A stretch of 64,000 bases of DNA. Source: Fen-999 sp044220545. GTDB lineage: Bacteria > Pseudomonadota > Gammaproteobacteria > Burkholderiales > Rhodocyclaceae. The notes under the pieces are model-generated. The model had not been told where the DNA came from, made no database searches, and saw only the letters and a list, made by a program, of their open reading frames with translations. Location: positions 1 through 64,000 of the forward strand of contig JBGAQX010000001.1 in assembly GCA_044220545.1 (NCBI GenBank), in the 5' to 3' direction. The position numbers and the translations under genes were made by a program. Of the stretch, positions 25,741-33,727 are shown in pieces (positions within the stretch are counted from its first letter, which is position 1; every line of letters begins with the position of its first letter).

Positions 25741-26004
25741 ATGCCCATCTACGCTTATCGTTGCAGCGGCTGCGGCCTGGAGCAGGATGTCATGCAGAAA
25801 ATGTCCGATGCGCCGCTCACCACGTGCCCGCAATGCAAGACCGAGACTTTCGGCAAACAACTGACCGCACCAGGTTTCCACCTGAAGGGTAGCGGTTGGT
25901 ACCAGACCGATTTCAAGGGTGGCTCGGGTACCGCAAAATCCGAAAGCAAGAGCGACAGCCCGCCTCCCTGCCAAGGTGGCACGGGGTCCTGCGCCTGCAA
26001 CTGA
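25741..26004 (+). CDS. FmdB family zinc-ribbon protein
   Basis: 87 residues. The N-terminal MPIYAYRCSGCGLEQD and CPQC pairs form a zinc ribbon (Cys ~8, 11, 33, 36). The C-terminus is low-complexity and ends GTGSCACN. The family is small, widespread and of unclear function, proposed to be regulatory. It is regularly found just upstream of DUF502 and aspS in betaproteobacteria, as here. Confidence 0.9.
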   Translation: MPIYAYRCSGCGLEQDVMQKMSDAPLTTCPQCKTETFGKQLTAPGFHLKGSGWYQTDFKGGSGTAKSESKSDSPPPCQGGTGSCACN

Positions 26005-26030
26005 CCGGCTTTTCTTGCCCAACCCGCTAC

Positions 26031-26657
26031 TTGAAAAAGTACTTCATTACCGGTCTCCTGATCTGGATCCCCTTGGCCATCACGGTCTGGGTGCTGACTT
26101 TGATCGTCCAGACGATGGACCAGTCGCTGCTGCTCCTGCCGCAAGCGATTCGACCGGAAAGACTGCTGGGGATCTACATCCCGGGCATCGGCGCACTGCT
26201 GACGATCCTGGTCGTCTTGCTGACCGGACTGGTGGCGGCGAATATCGTCGGGCAGCGGCTGGTGCGCTTCTGGGAAGCCCTGTTGGCCCGGATCCCGGTG
26301 GTAAAGTCGATCTACTACAGCGTCAAGCAGATCAGCGACACCCTGTTCTCCGGCAGCGGCGAGGCGTTTCGCAAGGTGCTGCTGGTTCGCTACCCGCATC
26401 CGCAAGCCTGGTCGGTCGCGTTCCAGACCGGGATACCCGCGCAAGAAGTCGTCAAACAGGTCGGAGACGAACTCGTCAGTGTGTTTATCCCCACGGCGCC
26501 AAGCCCGGTCAATGGTTTCTTTTTCTTCGTCAAGAAGAGCGACACCATCGAGCTCGACATGAGCGTCGACGATGCCCTGAAGTACATTGTCTCCATGGGC
26601 GTGGTCGGGCCGACGCCGCGTGATGCCAACCTTGTCGGCCGCGCCCAGAACGAGTAA
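26031..26657 (+). CDS. DUF502 family membrane protein
   Basis: 208 residues. A TTG start gives the canonical N-terminus (L/M)KKYFITGLLIWIPLAITVWVL; a longer frame to 25896 overlaps the FmdB gene and is not conserved. Two membrane helices lie near residues 5-27 and 48-72. Conserved blocks are RIPVVKSIYYSVKQISDTLFS, FRKVLLVRYPHPQAW and FIPTAPSPVNGFFFFV. Function unknown; position before aspS is conserved. Confidence 0.88.
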   Translation: MKKYFITGLLIWIPLAITVWVLTLIVQTMDQSLLLLPQAIRPERLLGIYIPGIGALLTILVVLLTGLVAANIVGQRLVRFWEALLARIPVVKSIYYSVKQISDTLFSGSGEAFRKVLLVRYPHPQAWSVAFQTGIPAQEVVKQVGDELVSVFIPTAPSPVNGFFFFVKKSDTIELDMSVDDALKYIVSMGVVGPTPRDANLVGRAQNE

Positions 26658-26715
26658 GCGGCCCCACGACTCCGCGCCAAACGGCGCCCCCATTCACCGA
26701 ACAACGGAACTAGCG

Positions 26716-28518
26716 ATGCGTACCCACTATTGCGGCCACCTGAACGCCGGCCACACCGACCGGATCGTCACTCTTTGTGGTTGGGCACACCGTCGCCGCG
26801 ACCATGGCGGCGTCATCTTCATCGACCTTCGCGACCGCGAAGGGCTCGCGCAAGTGGTCTGCGACCCGGATCGGGCCGCGATGTTCGAACGCGCCGAGAC
26901 CGTGCGCAACGAGTTCGTCCTCAAGATCACCGGCAAAGTACGCCGTCGGCCGACCGGCACGGAGAACCCCAACCTGCCCTCGGGCGAAGTTGAGATCCTT
27001 TGCCACGACCTGGAGATTCTGAACGCGGCTGTCACGCCGCCGTTTCAACTCGACGACGAGAATCTCTCCGAACAAGTGCGCCTCGTCAATCGGGTCATCG
27101 ACCTGCGCCGGCCGCAGATGCAGAAGAACATGATGCTGCGCTACAAGACAGCGATGGCTTTCCGCCGTTTCCTGGACGCCAATGGCTTCATCGATATCGA
27201 AACACCGATGCTGACCAAGAGCACGCCGGAAGGTGCCCGGGACTATCTGGTCCCCTCGCGCGTCCATCCTGGACAGTTCTTCGCCCTGCCCCAGTCGCCA
27301 CAGTTGTTCAAGCAATTGCTGATGGTGGCCGGCTTCGACCGCTACTACCAGATCACCAAGTGCTTTCGCGACGAGGACCTGCGCGCCGATCGGCAACCGG
27401 AATTCACCCAGGTCGATATCGAGACGTCGTTCCTCGATGAGCACCAGATCACCGCGATCATGGAAGACATGATCCGCGCCGTGTTCAAGGAGGCGCTGTC
27501 AGTGGAGCTGCCCAATCCGTTCCCGCGCATGACCTATGCCGAGGCCATGCGTCGCTTCGGCTCCGACAAGCCCGATCTGCGCGTCACCCTGGAGTTGACC
27601 GAAGTCACCGACGTCGTCAAGGACGTCGCCTTCAAAGTCTTTTCCGTGCCAGCCAATACCCCGGGCGGGCGTGTCGCGGCCTTGCGCATCCCCAAGGGTG
27701 CGGAGCTGACCCGTGGCGAAATTGATGCCTGCACCGAATTCGTCAAGATCTACGGCGCCAAGGGGTTGGCCTACATCAAGGTGAATGACGCCAGCAAACT
27801 CAACGAGGAAGGTCTGCAGTCACCCATTGTCAAGAATCTCAATGCCACGGCACTGGAAGCCATCATGTCGCGTACCGGCGCACAAACGGGCGACCTGATC
27901 TTCTTCGGCGCCGACAAGGGCAAGGTCGTCAATGACGCCCTTGGTGCCCTGCGCATCAAGATCGGCCACGACAAGGGTTACGTTAATGGCAAGACCTGGG
28001 AACCGCTCTGGGTTGTCGATTTTCCGATGTTCGAATACGACGAGGAAGACAAGCGCTGGACCGCTTGCCACCACCCGTTCACCTCGCCCAAGGATGGCCA
28101 TGAGGAACTCATGAAGACCGACCCCGGCCAGTGTCTGGCCAAAGCCTACGATCTGGCGCTGAACGGCTGGGAAATCGGTGGCGGCTCGGTGCGTATCCAC
28201 AAAGCCGACGTGCAAGCCAAGGTCTTCGAGGCCCTCGGGATCGGCGCGGAGGAGCAGCGCGCCAAGTTCGGCTTCCTGCTCGATGCCCTGCGCTACGGCG
28301 CGCCGCCGCACGGCGGCCTGGCCTTCGGCCTGGATCGCATCGTCACCATGATGACCGGCGCCGAATCGATTCGCGATGTCATCGCCTTCCCCAAGACCCA
28401 GCGCGCCCAGTGCCTGCTGACCGACGCGCCCTCGAATGTCGATGAGAAGCAGTTGCGCGAGCTGCACATCCGACTGCGCCAGAAGGTCGACACGCAAGTG
28501 GAAGTGGGCAAGGCCTGA
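26716..28518 (+). CDS. aspS: Aspartyl-tRNA synthetase (probably non-discriminating)
   Basis: 600 residues, bacterial type with N-terminal OB fold, class II core and GAD insertion. Motif 2 is in QITKCFRDEDLRADRQPEFTQ and motif 3 in GGLAFGLDRIV. The anticodon-side sequence RRRDHGGVIF has His at residue 30 where the discriminating E. coli enzyme has Leu. The same His is found in the Pseudomonas aeruginosa enzyme, which also charges tRNA-Asn. I therefore infer relaxed specificity and a need for GatCAB. The start MRTHYCGHLNAGHTD is canonical. Confidence 0.96.
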   Translation: MRTHYCGHLNAGHTDRIVTLCGWAHRRRDHGGVIFIDLRDREGLAQVVCDPDRAAMFERAETVRNEFVLKITGKVRRRPTGTENPNLPSGEVEILCHDLEILNAAVTPPFQLDDENLSEQVRLVNRVIDLRRPQMQKNMMLRYKTAMAFRRFLDANGFIDIETPMLTKSTPEGARDYLVPSRVHPGQFFALPQSPQLFKQLLMVAGFDRYYQITKCFRDEDLRADRQPEFTQVDIETSFLDEHQITAIMEDMIRAVFKEALSVELPNPFPRMTYAEAMRRFGSDKPDLRVTLELTEVTDVVKDVAFKVFSVPANTPGGRVAALRIPKGAELTRGEIDACTEFVKIYGAKGLAYIKVNDASKLNEEGLQSPIVKNLNATALEAIMSRTGAQTGDLIFFGADKGKVVNDALGALRIKIGHDKGYVNGKTWEPLWVVDFPMFEYDEEDKRWTACHHPFTSPKDGHEELMKTDPGQCLAKAYDLALNGWEIGGGSVRIHKADVQAKVFEALGIGAEEQRAKFGFLLDALRYGAPPHGGLAFGLDRIVTMMTGAESIRDVIAFPKTQRAQCLLTDAPSNVDEKQLRELHIRLRQKVDTQVEVGKA

Positions 28519-28520
28519 CC

Positions 28521-28877
28521 ATGCTACGCGTCGTCCTGGCGTTGTTCATCGCGGTACTCGCCTTCCCGGTCGCCGCCGGAATCGAGGATATCGCGCTTGC
28601 CAATCTGCCGCCCGAGGCCCACGACACGCTGCGCCTGATCCGTCGAGGCGGCCCCTTTCCGCACAAGCGGGATGGCCTGATCTTCGGCAACTTCGAGCGG
28701 CGTTTGCCGGCCAAGCCGCGCGGCTATTACCTCGAGTACACGGTTCGCACGCCAGGCGTCAAGACGCGTGGAGCCCGACGGATCGTTGCCGGCCGCGGGG
28801 CCCCCGGCGATGTGCGCCGGGCGGAGTATTACTACACCGAAGATCACTACCAAACCTTCTGGCGAATCCGGGAATGA
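28521..28877 (+). CDS. Secreted guanyl-type ribonuclease (barnase/RNase Sa fold)
   Basis: 118 residues. A signal peptide (MLRVVLALFIAVLAFPVAAG) is followed by a compact domain. It has the microbial RNase N1/T1 pattern GGPFPHKRDGLIFGNFERRLP, E72 in YYLEYTVRTPG, R86/R87 in GARRIVAG, and H109 in YYTEDHYQTFWRI. These match the barnase catalytic Glu, Arg and His. It would cleave single-stranded RNA after G. It starts 2 bases after aspS, and its stop overlaps the barstar start, so toxin and inhibitor are made together. Confidence 0.9.
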   Translation: MLRVVLALFIAVLAFPVAAGIEDIALANLPPEAHDTLRLIRRGGPFPHKRDGLIFGNFERRLPAKPRGYYLEYTVRTPGVKTRGARRIVAGRGAPGDVRRAEYYYTEDHYQTFWRIRE

Positions 28878-29317
28878 GCGACCTCCACCTTCAGCATGTA
28901 TTGGCCGATGTCGCCAAAGCGGGCGTCTACCACCTGCCGCACACGGACAAGCAAATCATCATCGCGGCGGCAAGAGCAAAGGACTTCGCCACTTTTCGCG
29001 TCAATCTGGCCAAAGCCGGCAACAAGGACCAGATGCTCGCCGATATTGGCAGAGAGCTGAAGTTTCCCGACTGGTTCGGACATAACTTCGACGCTCTGGC
29101 CGACTGTCTCGCCGACATGGCGTGGCGACCCGCCGACGGCTATCTCGTGCTGCTCGAACACTGCGATGGCATCCATGGCAAGGCCGAGGCGGATTTCGTC
29201 ACCACCTTGCAGGTTTTTGAACAGGCCGCCAATGAATGGCGCGAGGAAGGCATACCCTTCTGGTGTCTGGTCGAGATGCAGGCCGACGGCATCGCCTGGC
29301 TACCCACGGAGCCGTGA
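28874..29317 (+). CDS. Barstar-family ribonuclease inhibitor
   Basis: 147 residues. The barstar core is seen at ADIGRELKFPDWFGHNFDALADCLADM, with the Asp/acidic helix that caps the RNase active site, and later LEHCDGI and the C-terminal strand PFWCLVEMQADG. An N-terminal extension of ~45 residues is typical of the betaproteobacterial form. It has no signal peptide, so it would protect the cytoplasm from unexported RNase. The ATG overlaps the RNase stop, and its own TGA overlaps the nudB GTG. Confidence 0.9.
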   Translation: MSDLHLQHVLADVAKAGVYHLPHTDKQIIIAAARAKDFATFRVNLAKAGNKDQMLADIGRELKFPDWFGHNFDALADCLADMAWRPADGYLVLLEHCDGIHGKAEADFVTTLQVFEQAANEWREEGIPFWCLVEMQADGIAWLPTEP

Positions 29318-29757
29318 CCTTCAAGACACCAGTCTCCGTACTGGTGGTCATTCACAATCCCGCGTTCGAGGTTCTGTTGCTCGAGCGCACCTCCCATCCC
29401 GGCTACTGGCAATCGGTCACCGGCAGCCAGGAAGCGGGAGAGTCGCTCGTTGAAACGGCGGTTCGGGAAGTGTTTGAGGAAACCGGCCTGGACGCCGGGG
29501 CGAGGCGACTGCTCGACTGGCGACTGAGCAATCGATTCGAAATCTTCCCGGAATGGCGCCATCGCTACGCTCCAGGCGTCATGCACAATACCGAGCATGT
29601 GTTCAGCCTGGCGGTGCCGTCAGGAGCAGCCGTAAGGATCGCGCCGGCCGAACACCTGGGCTACCGGTGGCTGCCGTGGCCGGACGCCGCCGCCGCCTGC
29701 TTCTCCTGGAGCAACCGCGACGCCATCCTCATGCTGGGCCTGGGCGGGTTTCCCTAA
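29314..29757 (+). CDS. nudB: Dihydroneopterin triphosphate diphosphatase
   Basis: 147 residues. A Nudix hydrolase of the NudB type, which removes pyrophosphate from dihydroneopterin triphosphate in folate synthesis. The Nudix box GSQEAGESLVETAVREVFEETGL lies at about residues 37-59. SNRFEIFPEWRHRYAPGVMHNTEHVFSL is the substrate region typical of NudB. The GTG start overlaps the barstar stop (GTGA). It commonly follows aspS in this phylum, which supports the name. Confidence 0.92.
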   Translation: MTFKTPVSVLVVIHNPAFEVLLLERTSHPGYWQSVTGSQEAGESLVETAVREVFEETGLDAGARRLLDWRLSNRFEIFPEWRHRYAPGVMHNTEHVFSLAVPSGAAVRIAPAEHLGYRWLPWPDAAAACFSWSNRDAILMLGLGGFP

Positions 29758-29917
29758 GCGCCGCGGCAAGACAATCCGGGCAATAGCAGCCATGACCGGG
29801 ATCCGGCGGCCGGGAAACGGGCGGCACGGTCGCGCACCAGCAGCGTTCGTCGTTCGACCGAGCACCGCAGGTGAAGCGGCGGCCACACCGCGGGCAGACA
29901 CTCTCTTCGCCAGGCAT
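29729..29917 (-). CDS. Cysteine-rich CWC family protein
   Basis: 62 residues with nine Cys, including CPRCGRRFTCG, the C-W-C motif that names the family, and CYCPDCLAAAL. Paired CxxC elements suggest zinc binding; function is unknown. It is convergent with nudB, with a 29-base 3' overlap, and divergent from hsp20. The small size and overlap make it easily missed, but the Cys spacing is characteristic. Confidence 0.75.
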   Translation of the reverse strand: MPGEESVCPRCGRRFTCGARSNDERCWCATVPPVSRPPDPGHGCYCPDCLAAALRETRPGPA

Positions 29918-29927
29918 CTCTTGATCT

Positions 29928-29957
29928 CTTGAATTCTCGGGCCGGGATTCTATTTAT
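29928..29957 (+). promoter_or_regulatory. Sigma-32-like promoter of hsp20
   Basis: CTTGAA, the core of the heat-shock -35 element and preceded by CTCT, is followed about 15-16 bases later by CTATTTA, which resembles the CATTTA end of the sigma-32 -10. It lies about 50 bases before an Hsp20 gene, so heat-shock control is the natural reading. Confidence 0.45.
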
Positions 29958-30006
29958 GGAGTAAGGAAGTATTGCCTTCCGACAACAACCACGCAAGGAG
30001 ATGATC

Positions 30007-30420
30007 ATGAGCAATCTTACCCGTTACGATCCGCTCGACGATTTCTTCCGCGGCTTCTTTGTCCGCCCGGTGGAAATGGGTAGCGTGCCTGAGGCGCCCG
30101 CCGTCAAAGTCGATGTCAAGGAGCAGGAGAAGGCTTTTATCGTGCATGCCGAGATGCCTGGTATCAAGAAGGAAGACATCCACGTCAACATCGACGGCCC
30201 GACGGTGTCGATCAGTGCCGAGCGGAAGCAGGAAAAGGAGGTCAAGGAAGGCGAGCGTGTGTTGCGCACCGAGCGCTACTTCGGCAAGGTTTCCCGCAGT
30301 TTCCAGCTCGGCCAAGATATCGACGACGCCAACGCCACGGCGAAATTCACCGATGGCGTGCTTGAACTGACGCTGCCCAAGAAGGCCGCGACGCAGGCGA
30401 AGCGATTGGCCATCGACTGA
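30007..30420 (+). CDS. Small heat-shock protein Hsp20
   Basis: 137 residues; ATP-independent holdase. The alpha-crystallin domain (residues ~40-130) includes VKVDVKEQEKAFIVHAEMPG, RYFGKVSRSFQLGQDID and the A-x-x-x-n-G-V-L motif GVLELTLPKK. The start at the second ATG was chosen because AAGGAG lies 6 bases before it; the ATG at 30001 directly abuts that site. It is monocistronic, with a terminator 24 bases after the stop. Confidence 0.95.
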   Translation: MSNLTRYDPLDDFFRGFFVRPVEMGSVPEAPAVKVDVKEQEKAFIVHAEMPGIKKEDIHVNIDGPTVSISAERKQEKEVKEGERVLRTERYFGKVSRSFQLGQDIDDANATAKFTDGVLELTLPKKAATQAKRLAID

Positions 30421-30443
30421 CCGGAGCAATGTCGTTATGACAA

Positions 30444-30467
30444 ACGGGGGCCAAGGCCCCCGTGTTT
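30444..30467 (+). terminator. Terminator of hsp20
   Basis: ACGGGGG / CCCCCGT form a 7-bp stem with loop CCAAGG (outermost of the paired G/C run), followed by GTTT. The U-tract is short but the position after hsp20 fits. Confidence 0.7.
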
Positions 30468-30522
30468 CGTTCATTGCATGGCGGGTAGAATGGACAACCG
30501 CCTCAACCCGGAAGATCCGATC

Positions 30523-31419
30523 ATGACCGACCTCACCACCAACGCTGTCCCAGCCACCGTCAAGGCCAGGATTCTGGGCGAGGCGCTGCCCTATATCAAA
30601 CGCTTCTTCGACAAGACCATCGTCATCAAGTATGGCGGTAACGCCATGACCGATCCGAAGCTGAAGGACTGCTTCGCGCGTGACGTGGTGCTGCTCAAGC
30701 TGGTTGGCATGAATCCGGTCGTGGTGCATGGCGGTGGGCCGCAGATCGAGGATCTGCTCAAGCGAGTCGGCAAGCAGGGCACTTTCATCCAGGGCATGCG
30801 GGTCACCGATGAGGAGACCATGGACATTGTCGAAATGGTGCTCGGCGGCCAGGTCAACAAGGAGATCGTCAATCTCATCAACCAGCACGGCGGCAAGGCG
30901 GTCGGCCTGACCGGCCAGGACGGCAACTTCATCCGCGCGAAGAAGCTGCTGCTGCCGAACAAGGACAATCCGGCCGAGATGATCGACATCGGCCAGGTTG
31001 GCGAAATCACTTCCATCGATCCTTCGATCATCTCCTTCCTCGACACCGGCGATTTCATTCCGGTCATCGCGCCAATCGGTGTCGGCCCGAGCGGCGATAC
31101 GTTCAACATCAATGCCGACGTCGTCGCCGGCAAGGTCGCCGAAGTGCTCGGCGCCGAGAAGCTGGTGCTGCTCACCAACACACCCGGCGTACTCGACAAG
31201 GCGGGCAAGCTGCTCACCGGCGTCACCCCCAAGGACATCGACGCCATGGTGGCCGATGGCACCCTCTCGGGCGGCATGCTGCCGAAGATCGGCTCGGCGC
31301 TCGACGCTGCCCGCAGCGGCGTAAGAAGCGTCCATATCATCGACGGGCGCGTCGAACACGCACTCCTCCTGGAGATTCTTACCGACGAAGGCGTCGGCAC
31401 CCTGATCAAGTCGAAGTAA
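30523..31419 (+). CDS. argB: Acetylglutamate kinase
   Basis: 298 residues; second step of arginine synthesis. The amino-acid kinase motifs are KYGGNAM (residues ~34-40), VVHGGGPQI, and GMLPKIGSALDAARSGV. DEGVGTLI near the end matches forms with arginine feedback. The start MTDLTTNAVPATVKARIL was chosen over an upstream ATG at 30478 that adds unconserved residues. A TAGAAT -10-like element lies at 30486-30491. Confidence 0.97.
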   Translation: MTDLTTNAVPATVKARILGEALPYIKRFFDKTIVIKYGGNAMTDPKLKDCFARDVVLLKLVGMNPVVVHGGGPQIEDLLKRVGKQGTFIQGMRVTDEETMDIVEMVLGGQVNKEIVNLINQHGGKAVGLTGQDGNFIRAKKLLLPNKDNPAEMIDIGQVGEITSIDPSIISFLDTGDFIPVIAPIGVGPSGDTFNINADVVAGKVAEVLGAEKLVLLTNTPGVLDKAGKLLTGVTPKDIDAMVADGTLSGGMLPKIGSALDAARSGVRSVHIIDGRVEHALLLEILTDEGVGTLIKSK

Positions 31420-31513
31420 GTCTCCCGTGGCGCGGCCGGCTTGGCGGCGGAGTGCCAGCCGATGCCGATCTACGGCTACAATCGGTGCTCGATTTTCCCG
31501 CTTCCGACAAGCC

Positions 31514-32095
31514 ATGAAACCAGCCGCCAAGCCCGGCGAAAAAAAGCTGCTCATCCTGCAAACCATCGCCCAGATGCTTGAATCGCCGGCGGGCGACAAG
31601 GTAACGACGGCGTTGCTGGCCCACCGGCTGAATGTCTCGGAAGCCGCCCTTTATCGTCACTTCGCCAGCAAGGCACAGATGTTCGAGGGGCTCATCGAGT
31701 TCATCGAATCCAGCCTGTTCACCGTCATCAACCAGATCGACGGGGACGAAGAAAGCGGTCTGCGTCAGGTCGAACTGGTCATGGTCACCCTGCTCGCCTT
31801 TGCGCAGAAGAACAAGGGGCTGACACGCGTACTCATCGGCGACGCCCTGGTGCACGAGAACCCAAGATTGCAGGCGCGCATCAACCAGTTGCTCGACCGA
31901 ATCGAGGCCTCGCTGAAGCAATCGCTGAAAATCGCCGCAACCCAAGGGGCGCTGCCGGAAGGGCACGACTTCGGCGCCCACGCCGACGTGCTGGTCTGCC
32001 ATGCCATTGGCCGCTGGCACCGATTCGTCAAGGGCGGTTTCAAGGAAGATCCACTGGCGGCTTGGCCGGCGCAGTGGCAACTGCTGGTCAACTGA
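31514..32095 (+). CDS. slmA: Nucleoid occlusion factor SlmA (TetR fold)
   Basis: 193 residues. The N-terminal TetR helix-turn-helix is KVTTALLAHRLNVSEAALYRHFASKAQMFEGL, followed by an all-helical domain with the SlmA-type end HADVLVCHAIGRWHRFVKGGFKEDP. SlmA binds SBS sites on DNA and blocks FtsZ assembly over the nucleoid. It follows argB, a conserved betaproteobacterial neighbour. A TACAAT -10-like element lies 31 bases upstream of the ATG (31477-31482). Confidence 0.93.
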   Translation: MKPAAKPGEKKLLILQTIAQMLESPAGDKVTTALLAHRLNVSEAALYRHFASKAQMFEGLIEFIESSLFTVINQIDGDEESGLRQVELVMVTLLAFAQKNKGLTRVLIGDALVHENPRLQARINQLLDRIEASLKQSLKIAATQGALPEGHDFGAHADVLVCHAIGRWHRFVKGGFKEDPLAAWPAQWQLLVN

Positions 32096-32108
32096 ACAGG
32101 GGATGGGC

Positions 32109-32663
32109 ATGAATGCCGCGACAACCAAACGAGGTATCAAGCAGGCCGCCACGAAGCCCGTCGCCAAGGCCACCGCCAAACCACGTGGTCGGGGCACCGC
32201 GGCGATCCGGACGGCCGGTTCGCCCGCCACCGGACAGGTGCTCAGCGAGCTCAAGTCCCTGGCCAGGGAACTCAACAAGGCCGCCAAAGGCCTGACCAAG
32301 CGCGCCGCCAGCGACCCCCGGGAAGTTTCCGCCATTCTTGGCAACGTCGAGCGGATGATGTCAGAGGCAGCCGACAAGTCGTTGGCGGAAGCGGAGCTGG
32401 CCAAACACATCATCGCCGCCAGCCAGGACTCGCTCGGCAAGGACTGGAGCCGCAAGGAGATCGAAACGTCCCTGAAGGGCATTGGCGGTCATCTGACCAA
32501 TATCATCGTCGCCCAGGAATTTCAGGATCTGGCGGGGCAGTCGATCCGCAAGGCGATGAAGGCGCTGGTCGGCGCCATTGTCGTCGAAGCCAGCAATGTC
32601 GCCGAAGACCGCAAACTGTCGCAGAACGAGGTCGACAGCCTGCTGAAAGACCTGATGCCCTAA
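32109..32663 (+). CDS. CheZ-like CheY-phosphate phosphatase
   Basis: 184 residues. A Lys/Ala-rich N-terminus is followed by the long helical hairpin of CheZ. The active-site sequence QEFQDLAGQ keeps the catalytic Asp and Gln. The C-terminal LSQNEVDSLLKDLMP resembles the CheY-P-binding tail of E. coli CheZ. It would dephosphorylate CheY-P or a CheY-like protein. It is shorter than E. coli CheZ (214) and no che genes are nearby. The ATG at 32109 is 6 bases after AGGGG; the ATG at 32103 abuts that site. The 3' ends of this gene and hemB overlap by 4 bases. Confidence 0.78.
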   Translation: MNAATTKRGIKQAATKPVAKATAKPRGRGTAAIRTAGSPATGQVLSELKSLARELNKAAKGLTKRAASDPREVSAILGNVERMMSEAADKSLAEAELAKHIIAASQDSLGKDWSRKEIETSLKGIGGHLTNIIVAQEFQDLAGQSIRKAMKALVGAIVVEASNVAEDRKLSQNEVDSLLKDLMP

Positions 32664-33670
32664 CCCTTGAGGGCTGCCGCAGCCTCCAGGGCAAAATAGG
32701 TCAGGATGCCGTCGGCGCCGGCGCGCTTGAAGCAAAGGAGCGCCTCGAGCATGGAGGAATCATGATTCAGCCAGCCGTTGGCGGCGGCGGCCTTGAGCAT
32801 CGCGTACTCGCCGCTTACCTGGTAGGCATAGGTCGGCACACCAAATTCGTCCTTCACCCGGCGGACAATATCCAGGTAGGGCATGCCCGGCTTCACCATC
32901 ACCATGTCGGCCCCCTCGTCCAGATCGAGGGCCACCTCGCGCAACGCCTCGTCGGAATTGGCCGGATCCATCTGATAGGTATACTTGTTGCCCTTCCCCA
33001 GGTTGGCCGCCGAACCGACCGCGTCGCGGAATGGGCCATAGAAGCTGGATGCATACTTGGCCGAATAGGCCAGGATGCGGGTATGGATTAGCTTTCTGGC
33101 GTCCAGAGCCGTACGAATGGCGCCGATCCGCCCGTCCATCATGTCCGATGGCGCGACCACATCGGCGCCAGCGTCGGCGTGGCAGAGCGCTTGCTTGACC
33201 AGTGCCTCGATTGTCTCGTCATTCAGTACGTAGCCAGTCGGGTCATCCGGATCGATCAGGCCATCCTGACCGTGGCTGGTATAGGGGTCGAGCGCCACAT
33301 CGGTAATCACGCCAAGATCGGGAAACTCTTTCTTGAGCCTTGCGACGACAGTGGGTACTAACCCAAGTGGATTCCAGGCCTCTTCCGCACCGGCCGACTT
33401 CTTGCCGGAGTCGATGACGGGGAACAAGGCTAGAGCCGGTATGCCCAGCTGCGCCGCCCGTTCCGCAACCGGCAACAACCGGTCAAGGCTGACACGCTCC
33501 ACACCCGGCATCGAGGCCACGACTTCAGTGCGCCCACTACCCTCGAGCACGAATAGCGGATAGATGAAATCACTGGCCGTCAGCAAGTGCTCCCGCATCA
33601 GGCGGCGGGAAAAATCGTCGCGACGCATGCGGCGCATGCGGGCGGCCGGAAATGCACCTTTTTGGTTCAT
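32660..33670 (-). CDS. hemB: Delta-aminolevulinic acid dehydratase (porphobilinogen synthase)
   Basis: 336 residues; condenses two ALA molecules to porphobilinogen in heme synthesis. RMRRMRRDDFSRRLMREHLLTASDFIYPLFV starts the fold. The TIM barrel carries VAPSDMMDGRIGAIR, the Schiff-base Lys regions KYASSFYGPFRDA and MVKPGMPYLDIVR, and the end QVSGEYAMLKAAAANGW. It is divergent from the candidate small RNA promoter at 33694. Confidence 0.97.
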   Translation of the reverse strand: MNQKGAFPAARMRRMRRDDFSRRLMREHLLTASDFIYPLFVLEGSGRTEVVASMPGVERVSLDRLLPVAERAAQLGIPALALFPVIDSGKKSAGAEEAWNPLGLVPTVVARLKKEFPDLGVITDVALDPYTSHGQDGLIDPDDPTGYVLNDETIEALVKQALCHADAGADVVAPSDMMDGRIGAIRTALDARKLIHTRILAYSAKYASSFYGPFRDAVGSAANLGKGNKYTYQMDPANSDEALREVALDLDEGADMVMVKPGMPYLDIVRRVKDEFGVPTYAYQVSGEYAMLKAAAANGWLNHDSSMLEALLCFKRAGADGILTYFALEAAAALKG

Positions 33671-33693
33671 GGCAATCTCTCACAAATTAGTCT

Positions 33694-33721
33694 GGAACTT
33701 TCTTTCGCAACCCCAATCTTA
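33694..33721 (+). promoter_or_regulatory. Sigma-E-type promoter of the small RNA
   Basis: A perfect GGAACTT -35 (33694-33700), a 16-base spacer and TCTTA -10 (33717-33721) match the RpoE consensus. The predicted start near 33728 coincides with the first base of the first hairpin of the downstream RNA. Confidence 0.7.
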
Positions 33722-33727
33722 CGTTGC

